From: Coenobita brevimanus
Lineage: Eukaryota; Arthropoda; Malacostraca; Decapoda; Coenobitidae
Reading direction: 5' to 3'
Assembly (NCBI GenBank): GCA_032717465.1
Contig: CM064655.1
Coordinates: forward strand, 13,429,152-13,493,151
Length of the DNA stretch: 64,000 bases
The notes below the pieces were generated by a model. It searched no databases, had not been told where the DNA came from, and saw only the letters and a program-made list of their open reading frames with translations. Numbering within the stretch: the first letter of the stretch is position 1; each line of letters opens with the position of its first letter. The translations under genes and the position numbers were made by a program. Below are positions 1 to 10,800 of this stretch, piece by piece.

Positions 1-330
1 GAACGAAGTGAGTGCATTAGCTAGTGAAAGTGTCGAAAGTGCTGGTGACAAGAGTGATGTGTCAGGTGGTGTGGTGAGTGGTGCAGGAGGGGCACACTAG
101 GGTTCCGAGAAAATTCGCCATCGTCAATTCTCCGTCAGACAATAATTAGCTTGTTACTTCCTCATTGGAGTCGCCTTTGAATACATATTCTAGTGTCACC
201 CATAGCTGTCTTCATTAATGACAGTGAATTGTCTGGTTACTGTTGTGATGACAAATTGACTTGACAGCGAATTCTCCTGAAACCCACATTAGGTGTCTTA
301 CCCTGCCTCGGATTCTCTTCTGACCTCCAT
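1..330 (-). mobile_element. Decayed Tigger-type fragment, minus orientation
   Basis: Bases of about 105-240, read on the minus strand, resemble the interior of the two Tigger copies further right (57061-57160 and 60151-60250). They share the words for the attaatgaa/agctatgggtgac segment and the GAATTGTC-type subterminal words. No terminal inverted repeat or open reading frame survives here. The first 100 bases hold nothing I recognise. The piece lies beyond the 3' end of the MFSD1-like gene. Confidence 0.6.
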
Positions 331-624
331 TAAGCCTGTTGTCCTCTTGGGTTAAGGTGAGCAGCCATATTCTTGCTGGTTTAGTTAAGCTATATCCTTG
401 TCGATTTAGTAAAGCCATAATCTTGTTGGTTTATCTTTGGTAATATGTCTTAGATAATTTCCCCGTACAATACAATACTTGGGTCTGAAAGGACGGGTTG
501 CCCATGAAGGGGGGTGCTACCCATATGTAATTTTTCCCATAAGTTCATGTATTCAGAGTACGCGAATTCCTAGTACGCAATGTCCTCTGCCACCCATATA
601 CTCACGTACTATGAGTGCCTACTG
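320..624 (+). mobile_element. Right end of a Tigger-type (CAGTAGGC family) element
   Basis: This stretch matches 33800-34160, the right half of a complete element of the same family. Shared features are the 'cctgttgtc...ttaaggtga...ccatat' repeat unit, a near-identical stretch around 'acccatatgtaatttttc', and a terminus reading CAGTAGGCACTCATAG on the minus strand. The end at 624 is followed by TA, as expected for the pogo/Tigger target duplication. The left end is missing or scrambled with the preceding fragment. Confidence 0.65.
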
Positions 625-626
625 TA

Positions 627-788
627 CAGTACCAGCTGGATTAAAGCAAGTGCAGACATACAAGGCTAGTAACTAACCCAAATAACATGTTTAATATCCC
701 ACATTTCACTACAAACTGCCACAAAGCATAATAATACATAAGCCAACAAATGATGACTCTTAATAAGTAACATACTGCAACAAGGTGT
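627..788 (-). other. Presumed 3' UTR of the MFSD1-like gene
   Basis: This unique sequence follows the stop codon of the last MFSD1-like exon on the minus strand. A possible variant polyadenylation signal, ATTAAA on the minus strand, lies at 690-695. It is less than 100 bases after the stop, so the true cleavage site is uncertain. No repeat is recognised here. Confidence 0.35.
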
Positions 789-934
789 TTAAAGTTTCTC
801 TTCATATGCTGGATCTGTTTCCCCCTTGTCTTGTTCCTGTGGAAAATCTTTCCTCCTCTGAGCTGGTGACTTCAAGAGGTAACCACCAGCATTGCTGTCC
901 ACCATAGCAATGACTGCAGTTGCTGACAGTGCAA
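789..934 (-). CDS. MFSD1: MFSD1-like transporter, last coding exon (TM12 and C-terminal tail)
   Basis: This is the final exon of a major-facilitator transporter. The reading runs from 934 down to a TAA at 791-789. It encodes the second half of the last membrane segment (ALSATAVIAMV), then DSNAGGYL, a basic patch (AQRRK) and an acidic tail ending in KL. In the MFSD1 family TM12 is followed by an N/S-x-A-x-GG-x-L motif and a short charged tail, which fits. The acceptor after GAAAAG at 940-935 was chosen because it keeps the phase (A from the previous exon plus TT) and gives TM12 the same length as I recall for human MFSD1. Two other in-phase acceptors (after 923 and after 914) would shorten TM12 by 4-7 residues. 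Known role of the family: lysosomal MFS transporter exporting dipeptides, partnered with GLMP. Confidence 0.75.
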
Positions 935-1380
935 CTTTTCAGAGTTGAAGAAAGCATAATTTCAGGCATTAATTCTACTGCAATTCATACATAACAGAAA
1001 AAGTATACTTAAGATATTAACAATTAGGGAACACTCTATGCAAGTTACAAATTCTAATAATTAAAGCTGTACAGTACATTGTATTGTTCCTGTTGTTGTC
1101 AAGTAACCCCAGTCTGTTTGGACAAGCAGACCATCAACCAGAGGCAAGGACATGGGGCGGTGGCATTTTCATCGTGGGTCTACCCGCTAGAGGCTGTCGA
1201 AGGGAAGAGGAGGACTGCATGGGGCCAAACCACTGCAAACCCCCCAGAGAACCTGGGAGTGGCTTCGGTCACCCAGGCAAGTACCACATCTCCCAACAAC
1301 ACAAACAACAACACTGTTTTTTTCTACACCGAGAAATGACTCTTCTGCGGTCATTTCTCGAAGACTTCTAGCCAGTGACA

Positions 1381-1510
1381 TCAAGGTCAATCCAGGATCC
1401 ATCAACAAATACGTATGTCCAACATGCTCAAAACACATCGCTTCGAGTCAACAGACAAAGGGTTCAGTTTAGTGCAGTTCCTGCAAGAACTGGACCCATT
1501 TCACCTGCAC
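1381..1510 (+). pseudogene. Cys/His finger of the split LINE
   Basis: The reading ATC AAG GTC... gives VNPGSINKYVCPTCSKH, then a stop near 1471, then CSSCKNWTHFTC. The spacing C-x2-C...C-x2-C-x4-H-x2-C is that of a PHD-like or zinc-ribbon finger. Such fingers are known at the start of some LINE open reading frames. One internal stop breaks it. The low-complexity Pro-rich segment that follows contains direct repeats of 'caccattcaccagcccctctcatcc'-type words at about 1650-1730. Confidence 0.5.
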
Positions 1511-2187
1511 AATTCATGCATCCAGAGAACATTACACAAACACCCGGACCTACTCCTTATGCTCCTTCCTCCCACCCTCTAACCCCTACACCACCCCCTC
1601 TCTTACTCCTTCCACATCTACTCAACCTAACCCACCAATCCTTCCTACACCATTCACCAGCCCCTCTCATCCTTCTTACACCATTCACCAGCCCCTCTCA
1701 TCCTTCTTACACCATTCACCAGCCCCTCTCTTACTCCCTCAACACCTACTCACCTTAACCCACCAATCTTTCCCACACCATCCAATCCCCCAACCCCTCC
1801 CATTCCACCCCAAACATTATCTCTATCACAACCTTCTCCTCCACCTACACCCCCCACCATGCTGCAGCACCCAACAGACATCAAGCACACAACACTAACA
1901 TTCTTCAGATAAACATAGATGGCATAAACACCAAAAAACAAGAAACTCACACAATTCAAAACATACACATTGCCATCTTACAAGAAACAAAATTACACAG
2001 AACACAAAACAACACCCGCATTTCATAACTTCACCGCCTTCACACAAGACCAGGCCAATGGCGGTATTGGTGGACTCATCACCCTGGTATACCAATCCAT
2101 CAACTCTTCATATACTAGTGCACACACAAAATCACTTTTCCCCCTACACGATATCACAACAGAAATACAATCAGTTAAAATACACAC

Positions 2188-2541
2188 ATGAATGGCAAAG
2201 TTGGGAATGTACGAGTGGATGGAGTGGTTGGTCAGTGGGGTGTGCCAGCTGACGTAGATGGGAATGGAAGTGCTTTGGTGGACATCTGTGCTTGTAAGGG
2301 GTTAGCAACAGCCAACACCTACTTTCGGCATAAGATGATCCACCGGTATACATGGAGAGTAATGAGGAGGATGGATGGTAAACTTGTTGAACGAAAGGCA
2401 ATGATAGACTACGTGTGTGTGGATGAGCGAATGAGAAGACAAGTGTTGGATGCAAGAGTGTGGAGAGGGTGGGGGAATGGAGTCTCGGACCATCACTTAG
2501 TGATGGCCAAGGTAGAGCTGCAAAGAAAGTGGTTGAGGAGA
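2188..2541 (+). pseudogene. C-terminal half of an APE-type endonuclease (RTE-like LINE)
   Basis: The reading gives KVGNVRVDG, WGVPADVDGNGSALVDICA, HKMIHRYTWR, IDYVCVDERMRR and GVSDHHLVMAK. These are the late motifs of an apurinic-type LINE endonuclease, with the catalytic SDHH at the end. The first half (nucleophile and QETK/TETK motifs) is absent because the element is 5'-truncated. A stop separates it from the reverse transcriptase frame. The same blocks occur at 44394-44730. Confidence 0.7.
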
Positions 2542-2988
2542 TGAAGGGGAAGACAGGAGGAAGCAATTCCTGTGAGAAGAGTGGAGAAATTGCAAGATAG
2601 TGAGAAAATGACAGAGTATAAGAGCATAGTGGAAGAAAAATAGGGAAGGTATGAGCTAGAGCAGATGGAAGGGGTGGAAGACGTATGCAAGATATTCACG
2701 GAAGAGATAGGCACAGCGTGTGAGGCAGTTTGTGGAGTGAGGAGGAGATGCAAGGGTGTGCAAGGGACAGCATGGTGGAATGATGAGGTGAAATGAGCTG
2801 TGGAACAAAAGAAGAAGGCATATAGTGAATGGTTAGCAAGTAGAGGTAGGGGAGAAGATGAGCGAGAGAAGAGAGAGGTATATGTGAGCAGGAGAAGGGA
2901 GGTTAAGAGACTGGTGAAGGAGAGTAAAAAGAAAATGGATGAAGAGTTTGGGAGGAATCTGAGTGTGAAATGAAGGAAGAGTAAGAAA

Positions 2989-4720
2989 TTGTTTTGGAAG
3001 GAGGTAAAGAAAGTAAGGCAGTATGAAAGGGGAAATAGTAGGGGAGTGAAAGATAGGAATAATAGATTGTTGGTGGAGAAGAGAGAGAAACTGAGGAGAT
3101 GGAAGGAGCACTTTGTGGATTTGTTGAATGTAGAGAGTGAGAGCAGTGCGAGTATAAGTGGTTGGGGAATGGCTGGGAGAAGAAGAGATGAGAGGAGGGA
3201 GGAAGAGATCAGTAGGCCGGAAGTAGTGGAAGCGATGAAGAATATTAAGTTGGGAAAGGCCCCAGGAATTGATGGAGTGTGTGGTGAAATGCTTAGGTAT
3301 GGGGGTGAGATTGTTGTGGAGTGGATATGGAAGTTGTGTAGATTGGCTTGGGAAGAGGGAAGGGTTCCAGAGGACTGGAAATCAGGTATAATTGTTCCTT
3401 TATACAAAGGAAAAGGGGAGAGAGAAGTATGTGGTAACCAACGGGGTATTTGGCTTCTTAGTGTGACTGATAAAATATATGGTAGAATACTCATTGACAG
3501 GGTTAGGCATATGACAGAGGAGCTAGCTGGAGAAGAACAAGGGGGATTTAGGAAGGGAAAAGGGTGTGTAGATCAGATATTTGTTCTAAGATGTTTAGTG
3601 GAGAAGTATCTAGAGAAGGGAAGGAAAGTGTATGCTGCCTTCATGGAATTGGAAAAAGCTTATGACAGAATAGATAGGCAAGGTATGTGGAAGGTATTAA
3701 GAATATATGGAGTGGAGGGGAAATTGCTGAGTGCTGTGACGAGTATGTACGAGGGAGCTAGGGCTACGGTGCGAGTGGATGGTGCGCTGAGTGAGTTCTT
3801 TGATCTCAGTGTGGGACTGAAACAGGGTTGTGTGATGTCTCCATGGCTGTTTAATATATACATAGATGGGGTTGTAAAGGAGGTGCAGGGTAGGGCAGTG
3901 GATGTGGGGGTGGCTCTAATGAATGAGGGTGAGATTTGGAAGCTTCCGGTGTTGCTGTTTGCTGATGATACAGTACTGTTGAGTGAAGATGAATGGGAGT
4001 TGCAAGGTTTGGTGAATGAATTTGGGACAGTGTGTAGGAGGAGGAATCTGAAAGTTAATGTTATGGTGTTTGACAGGAATGAAGTCACAGAGTGTGCAGT
4101 GAGGTTGGATGGTGAGGATATGGAGAATGTGAGTGCACTCAAGTACTTGGGTAGTGTGATGAGTAAGGATGGAACTTTGGGGGATGAAGTGCATGAAAGG
4201 GTACAGCAGGGAAGGAAGGTTGTTAGTACACTGAAAGCAATGATGAGAAATAGGGAGGTGAGTATGGAAGTTAAGAAGTCACCGCATGATAGTATTGTGA
4301 TCCCTACCCTGAATTATGGAAGCGAGGCATGGACCTTGCAAGAGGGGAACAAGTCAAGAGTGAGAGCAGTGGAAATGAGTTACTTGAGAGGAGCATGTGG
4401 AGTGACGTGGAGGGACAGGTTGACGAATGAAGAAGTGAAGGAACGCTGTGGGGTGGATGGATGTGGATGTGGTTGAGAAGATTAGGAGAAATACACTGAG
4501 GTGGTTTGGACATGTGAAGAGAATGAAGAATGAAAGACTGACTAAGAGGGTGTATGTAGGTGAGGTGGAGGGAGGGAGAGGTAGACCGAGGATGAGGTGG
4601 AGGGATGGAGTTGAGAGGTATATGAGGGAGGGCGGGGTGAGTTGGGGGGTGGGTAGTCAAATGGTGGGTGACAGAGCGACTTGGAGGCGTTTTGTCTGCG
4701 GCCACCCTTTGCGGGATTAG
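2989..4720 (+). pseudogene. Reverse transcriptase of RTE-like LINE, motif-A Asp changed
   Basis: A long open stretch (2989-4476) contains the RT blocks in order: KAPGIDGVCGEML, PEDWKSGIIVPLYKGKG, EEQGGFRKGKGCVDQIF, FMELEKAYDR, VGLKQGCVMSPWLF, LLFADDTVLLS (ADD at 3961-3969), KYLGSVMSK and YGSEAWTL. The motif-A aspartate seen as FMDLEKAYD in the related copy at about 45840 is glutamate here (codon 3646-3648). A frameshift near 4450 moves the last part (RWFGHVKRM, GRGRPRMRWRDGVERY) into another frame, ending at 4720. The lost aspartate and the frameshift argue against activity. Confidence 0.8.
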
Positions 4721-5700
4721 GGCGTCGGGCTATAGATAGATAGATAGATAGAAAATACACACTGGCAACAAATCACACATAACAATTGCCAATACATATG
4801 TTCCCTCCCAATCATCCACCACAGTACCACACAACTGTTCTCTTCAAATACACCACATCACTAACACACCCAACATCATCTTGGGTGATGATTTCCATGC
4901 CAAGGCATCAGCCTGGCATGTCAACAACCCAGACACACACAGAGGGCTGGTACTACAATCCCAAACAGAATCTTTTCATCCTCAACAATCTCCATCAACA
5001 TACCCATATCCCATACCAAGCCCTCTTCCTCCCATCATTCCCAGATATCACCTTTTGCTCCCCAAACCTCGCCCCCACAACATCCTGGAGAGTGGTCGAA
5101 ACCCTTGGCTCTAATCACCTCCCAATTATCATCACTACCAAAACCAGAATCACCCCAGCTGGCCACAGACACATAAACACTAATTATAAGAAGCAAACTA
5201 GGAGGCTTTCACAAATGAAACAGAACAACACTTTGAAACATTAAACAGTACATCCATCACAAACATCAATACCGCTGTGCACACTTTCAATAGAATTATT
5301 CAAAAAGCAGACAAATGGCACATCCCTAAAGGCAATAGGAGACACAATCCCAACTTCACACCAGAAATTCAAGGTCTTATCAGTCAATATGACACACTGC
5401 AACACTCCCCAACACCCCACACACACAACACCGTACAACAAATACAGGCATTCAACTCTCAAATAAACAATAAAATATCAAGGCAGCAAACACTAAACTG
5501 GAATAATTATCTCCAAACTCTTAATCACACAACAAACACCAGCAAACTCTACAAAACACAAAACAACATCACACTTTCCAACAGCAACACTACACAATCA
5601 CATGCTGCCATCACATCAATAGACACCATACCCTCAAACAAACACTCTCATCAATCACTTTTCACGTCAGTCATTTAAACTCCCCATCGAAACAACTGAC

Positions 5701-6434
5701 GTGTCATCCGACGCAAGACAGTTCCCCACAGACTCAGACCTCACACCCTTCACTTACAATCAGACAAAGCACATCATTAGCAACCTTAAGCACTCATCTG
5801 CCTGTGGACCAGACAACGTAAGCAACACACACCTTAAACATCTTGGACAACAAGGCATACAAGCACTCACCAACATATCAAACAACAGCTACTCACACAA
5901 CGTAATACCCAACACCTGGAAGCATGGTACTATCATCACTATCCCCAAACCCAACAAAGACCCCATGCTGCTTTCCTCACACTGTGCCATCACACTCCTC
6001 TGCACCCCCTCCAGTCACTGAATGACTAGTATTACAATTAGTAACACCTCACATCCCCCCAGCCCCATCACAACATGGTTGTAAGCCACTACACTCCACA
6101 AACACTCTTCTTACAGACCTTACACAAAGACTTTTTGATGGTACCAATGCAGCTAGACCACCACACAGAACATTCCTAGTCACAGTAGACATTAGCAAAG
6201 CTTTTGATGCCATCCCCTGCCATAACCTCACAAACAAAATATTCAACATAAACATGCACAATAACACAAAAAGATGGCTGGCAAACTACTTAGAAGGCAG
6301 ATGTGGACATGTAACATCTGCTGGTCAATCATCGAACATCAGAAACTTCACAAACAGGATCCCTCAAGGATCTGTTTTGTCCCCTACACTCTTTAACCTA
6401 TACATGCATGACATACCCACACCCCACTTACCAC

Positions 6435-6436
<2 letters not shown>
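5701..6436 (+). pseudogene. First half of split LINE reverse transcriptase
   Basis: Blocks SACGPDNVSNTHLKHLG, NTWKHGTIITIPKPNKDP and CAITLLCTPS are followed, after frame changes, by DISKAFDAIP (motif A, near 6190) and RIPQGSVLSPTLFNLYMHDIP (motif B, 6357-6417). It stops at 6436 where a poly-T run begins. The catalytic YADD-type motif lies beyond the insertion at about 8235. Several stops are present. Confidence 0.7.
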
Positions 6437-6472
<36 letters not shown>

Positions 6473-8225
6473 GTGAGGAAGAAGGAACCAAAGGCAATGA
6501 GCCCACAAAACTGTTCCTTCCAAGAGAAAAACAAAATACAAGAGAGAGCCAAATTCAAGATCCAATCATTTCGAGATGCCTGGACACACTGCGTTTGAAA
6601 GACTGGAGATCACAGGAAGCAGGAAATACAGACAGAGGGAGACAGTTCCAGAGTTGCCCTGTTGCATAAATGAAGGACTGGGAGTAGCGGTTAACTCTTG
6701 CGTTAGAGAGCTGGACAGAAAAGGGGTGAGAGTTTCCTGCTAGACGGGTGCTACCGCCCCTCGTAGAAGTGGAGGAATGCATGCAGACAGTTCAGAGGAA
6801 CAGTGACCACTGAAGTAGCGATAGAAAAGAGATAAAGATGCAACATTGCAGCGAAGAGACAGAGGTTGAAGGGAGTCAGTAAGAGGGGGAGAGTTAATGA
6901 GACGAAAAGCCTTTGACTCCACCCTATTGAGAAGAGCTGTATGTGGGGAGCCTCCCCACACATGAGAGTTGTACTCCACACAGGGGCAGATAAAACCTCT
7001 GTATAGAGTCAATAATTGTGCAGGGGCGAAGAAGGAATGGAGTTGGCTTAGCACACCCAATCGCTTGGAAGCGCATTTTACAAGAGATGTAGTATGATCT
7101 TTCCAAGACAAGTCCCGAGCAAATGAAACCCTAAGCATGTTCAACGATGATGCTGGATTAAGTTGAGTATTATTAAACATAAGAGGGTATACCTGTGGAA
7201 GATTTTGTTGGGTTGATAGGTGCAAAAACTGAGTCTTTGATGCATTAAAAACAATCAGATTATTTTTACCTCAGTCAGAGATACGAGCCAAGTCAGACAT
7301 TAGGTGTGCCATAGCCTCATCCCTTGCCTGTTGAAGTAACTGCTGAGATGGACGTTGTGGGAATCGAATGGAAAGCTGAAGGGTGGAGTCATCAGCGTAT
7401 GAGTGGATAGGGTTAGATGTACAGCTTAGAAGGTCATTGATGAATAAAAGGAAGAGAGTTGGTGACAGGACAGAGCCCTGAAGAACACCACTGTTAATAG
7501 ATCTAGGAGAAGAACGATAGCCGTCTACAACAGCAGCTATAGAACGACCAGAAAGGAAGCTAGAGATGAAGGCACAGATAGAAGGATAGAAACTGTAAGA
7601 GGGCAGTTTGGAAATTAAAGATTTATGCCAGACTCGATCGAAAGCCTTTGAGATGTCAAGTGCAATGGCAAAGCTTTCGCCAAAGTCCCGAAAGGAGGAT
7701 GATCAGGAGTATGAAAAGTAGGTGAGAAGATCGCCTGTGGAGCGTCCCTGACGGAACCCATACTGATGGGCAGAAAGAAGGTTGTGATAGGAAAGATGCT
7801 TTAAAATTTTTCTATTAAAGATAGACTCAAAAACTTTTGAGATACAGGATGTTAAAGCAATTGGACGATAGTTAGAGGGTTGGGAATGGTCACCCTTCTT
7901 TAGGACTGGCTCAATGAGAGCAAACTTCCAGCAAGAAGGAAAGGTACAAGTTGACAGACAAAGGCGAAAGAGTTTGCCTAGGCAGGGCGTAAGCACAGAA
8001 GCACAGTTCTTGAGAACAACAGGAGGGACTCCATCAGGCCCATATGCCTTATTAGTACTGAGGCCAGCAATGGCAGAAAATACATCAGCTGAAGAAATTT
8101 TAATGTTAGCCATGAGGAAGTCAGAGGGGGGAAGTGATGGAGGAACAGCACCAGAATCGTCTAAGGTGGAATTGGAGAAGAAAGTCTGAGCGAAGAGATC
8201 TGCTTTATCAGTAGAAAAAGATACA
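6437..8225 (-). mobile_element. 5'-truncated Jockey-like LINE with poly(A), reversed inside another LINE
   Basis: A run of 33 T at 6437-6469 is the poly(A) tail of a minus-strand element. Reading leftward from 8225, the protein blocks are TNKAYGPDGVP, FPSCWKFALIEPVLKKGD, NYRPIALTSCISK, HQYGFRQGRSTGD, ISKAFDRVWHKSL, GVLQGSVLSPTLFLLFINDLL, SYADDSTLQ and the C-terminal KRLGVLSQLHSFF and NSHVWGGS. These are Jockey-type reverse transcriptase motifs. Stops at several places break the frame. The host LINE resumes at 8231. CACAG occurs on both borders (6432-6436 and 8226-8230) and may be a short target duplication. Confidence 0.8.
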
Positions 8226-8230
8226 CACAG

Positions 8231-8432
8231 CTTCCTACGCAGACAACATAACACTTAAATGTACACACCAAAACACAAGCACAGCCACGTACATCCTCCA
8301 ACATTACCTTACAACACTACATGAACGGTTAACCACAAACAGACTCAATATAGCATTACAGTGACCCTTCTCACAAACTGGACAGCAGAACATAGTCACA
8401 TTCCACACCTCACCATAAACAACACCCCCCTA

Positions 8433-8479
<47 letters not shown>

Positions 8480-9381
8480 CACACACACAAAATCCTTGGT
8501 GTAACATACATCAATGTCATTTAAACAACACATCACAAACATTAAAAATAAATTAGCACCAAGACTGAATGCCCTAAGGTCACCTGTCCATACAACATTC
8601 AGACACAACAAAGAAACCACCAACACAGTATGCAAACAATACAGTAAATACGATCAGTGATGAATTATGTAAGCCCTGCTTGGGCTTCTAACCTCAGTAA
8701 AACACACTACGACACCCTACAGACCATACAGAACAAGGCCCTAAAAATAATCACAGGCTGCACAGCTGCTACACCTACAGACCAACTTCATCAAGAAATG
8801 AAAGTCCTCAAAGTCAAGGATCATCTAGATATGAGAGGCACACAAATTCTTGCCACAGCCTCCATGAACCCACACCATCCACTACACTACATGGCTGCAC
8901 ATCCACACACACACAAAAAAACAATCAAAACAACACCCAGCACACGATACCATATAGAAATACTGTCATCTGTCCCCCTCCTTATCTGCCTCAAAAGAGC
9001 TTCCAAAAGCATACCCATGCTCAAATCACTCGCCGCTCCATTCAGTCACTTAAAGACAACACACTGCTGCATGCCTGGCCTCCTGATATCCACCCTTCTG
9101 AATCTTACCTCTCTCATGAGGACAGGGTTCACCTGGCCAGGCTGAGATGTGGGCATCATCCAGCCCTCTTGAGTTATCAGAAGAGGCTGGATGACTCAGT
9201 CACTGATGCCTGTCTGGGATGCAACACAGCACCCCATACTATTAAGCGTATGGATGACTGCATTACACACAATCACCTGTGCCAACAACACAACATACAC
9301 TCTTTGAGAGCTCTGTGGGAAAGCCCGGTCTCAACAGTGGCCTTCCTTAGGGCTTCGGGGCTGTTTGGCCAGACTGCCTAG
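8231..9381 (+). pseudogene. Second half of split LINE reverse transcriptase and C-terminal region
   Basis: After the Jockey-like insertion the host LINE continues with an ADD-type motif (SYADNITLKC, with one base change), then a (CA)n expansion, KILGVTY, NYVSPAWASNLSKTHYDTLQTIQNKALKIITG, and RGTQILA. A later frame gives GHHPALLSYQ and SVTDACLGCN with DDCITHNHLCQQHNI, a Cys/His region found after the RT in I- and R1-type LINEs. It ends at a stop near 9381. Confidence 0.65.
8433..8489. repeat. (CA)n microsatellite
   Basis: About 55 bases of nearly pure CA repeat, expanded inside the coding part of the split LINE after its insertion. Confidence 0.95.
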
Positions 9382-9400
9382 GGAACGACTACTACTACTA

Positions 9401-10314
9401 CCGGAAGCAAGCAACTGCCTCCATCTCATGTAGAGAACTGATGTTTCCTTGCAGCAGACAGCACCTTGCCACAGGAAGGTGCAGGGAAGAGTGTGGAGTT
9501 TGATTCTCCAATGAACACCACATTTTGAGTTTCTCCACCCAGTTAACAGGGGCACCATGATAGGCTCCACCTTACCCCATTTTGGGTTATATGGTTACCA
9601 CCCAGCATGGTAACTATATAAACATACTGTATATGAATTAACAAGTGCTAAGTACAATACTACACTCCATGAGAATTCAATTCTAAAGACAATAGTATAA
9701 ACTAACAGCACAAAAATAACCTTTCTTAGTCAAAAAGGTTGCCTCTCACAGTAAGCATATGCAGTATGGGAGGCACCCTAGCAAGTGACTTCCAGTTGCA
9801 AACAACACAATACAGACATTGCATGTGGTGATGGAAGAATATCTCAGACTATGAGAACTGAGTGGGTGCATTTACTTCTTGCCCCGTTACAAAGCCTCAC
9901 AAGGCTTAATAATCTTCCTCTTAAGTTGCCAATGTCTTGTCAGCTCTCTGAAATATGAGTCTGAGGCCAGGTCCCTGAACCTTAGGCTAACAGGCAGGCA
10001 AGAACCTGTGCTTGACTACTTTCTTTTGTGGATGTGACCAGTACCATTATCACTTTGTGTGGCCTTGGAGCAATGTATCTTATACACAGTGCCTCACACA
10101 CTTCTGTCTTACTGATGCCTTTCTTTCTGCCTGTCAATCCCCCTCTCCCCCCTCCCCCCAGTCACTCCCCATCCACTTACACTCTACGTCTGATATTTAC
10201 ATTCTGCAACTCATTAACTAGCTCTCTCCATCACTTCACTAACTTTACCACCAGCATTCTGTGATTTTTATCTTTCAGCTCCAGGATATACTCCATCCCT
10301 CACCCTACCGTAGA
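9401..10314. other. Unassigned intronic sequence with a small SINE piece
   Basis: I see no gene. Bases 9566-9612 match the minus-strand SINE words 'tatatggttaccacccagcat' seen at 12640-12660, so a short fragment of that repeat is present. 10140-10260 is pyrimidine-rich. The rest is not recognised. Confidence 0.4.
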
Positions 10315-10800
10315 ACATCCCTAATAATAATATTTGGTGACTTTAACATAAATGATACCAATTAGCCAAACAGTCAAACAGTAGCCAGCCATAAGGCTCT
10401 CATTCTAGATCCTGCATCTCTCAACATCCTGAACAGCAACCATGCTACAACATAACATCCATACAGGCAAGCCAAAGCAGCCTCCTCTCTTGACTTCACC
10501 ATATGTACTCCTATACAGTACTAGTCATTCAAACCACCCAGACAGTGATCCACAACCACTCATCCGACCATCGCCTCGTTATCATATCTCAAACAAAAGG
10601 ACACCCTGTATGAAAATCTTCACAAATTACAAGAAAATCTTAACATAATTCATGCAAGACATAGAACAAGCACTAGAAACTCTTCTGGCCACTTACTAAC
10701 CAATTACAACCATCAATAGAATCATTACACTCATCACTTGCAGCAAACATATGCATAAGTACACTCTCTGATATCACATCTAACACTGCACAGTTGCCAG
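10315..10800 (+). mobile_element. Heavily decayed LINE endonuclease fragment
   Basis: The reading gives FGDFNIND near 10333, matching the LGDFN motif of LINE endonucleases. Further on comes a segment that reads as SDHRLVI-like around 10560-10590, then TNYKKI. Stops and frame changes are frequent. The order resembles the I/Jockey-type LINE at 4763-5300, so it is probably an old copy of a related family. Confidence 0.4.

Larger units (their letters stand above)
2188..4751 (+). mobile_element. 5'-truncated RTE-like LINE with 11-bp target duplication
   Basis: This insertion sits inside the endonuclease of the host LINE. It is flanked by the identical 11-mer AAAATACACAC at 2177-2187 and 4752-4762. 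It starts in the middle of an endonuclease domain, covers the reverse transcriptase and ends in a (GATA)n tail at about 4732-4751. It is closely related to the copies at 43745-46946 and 40660-41776, with many matching protein blocks. 5' truncation, a tetranucleotide tail and a target duplication are hallmarks of target-primed reverse transcription. Clade is given as RTE-like from motifs only. Confidence 0.85.
1085..9400 (+). mobile_element. I/Jockey-superfamily LINE, split by two later LINE insertions
   Basis: This is a decayed non-LTR retrotransposon in several collinear blocks. 1085-1375 looks like a leader. 1381-1510 encodes a Cys-rich finger (CPTCSKH, then CSSCKNWTHFTC) after a stop. 1530-1900 is Pro/Thr/Ser-rich. 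1900-2176 is the start of an endonuclease (LQINIDGI, AILQETKL, NGGIGGLI). 4763-5170 is the endonuclease end (LGDDFHAK, GSNHLPII). 5701-6436 is the first half of the reverse transcriptase. 8231-9381 is the second half plus a C-terminal Cys/His region. The element is interrupted at 2188-4751 and 6437-8225, with reading continuing on both sides each time. It ends near a (CTA)n run at 9388. Many stops and frameshifts are present. Net length without the insertions is about 4 kb, near full size for such LINEs. Confidence 0.75.

Noticed and set aside
1375..1758. 127-codon ORF rich in Pro/Thr/Ser
   Set aside because: It reads the wrong frame of a LINE leader. The Cys/His finger is in another frame and the composition comes from low-complexity repeats.
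2493..3494. 333-codon minus-strand ORF
   Set aside because: It is the antisense shadow of a purine-rich LINE reverse transcriptase. Its Ser/Leu-rich composition comes from complementing GA-rich codons.
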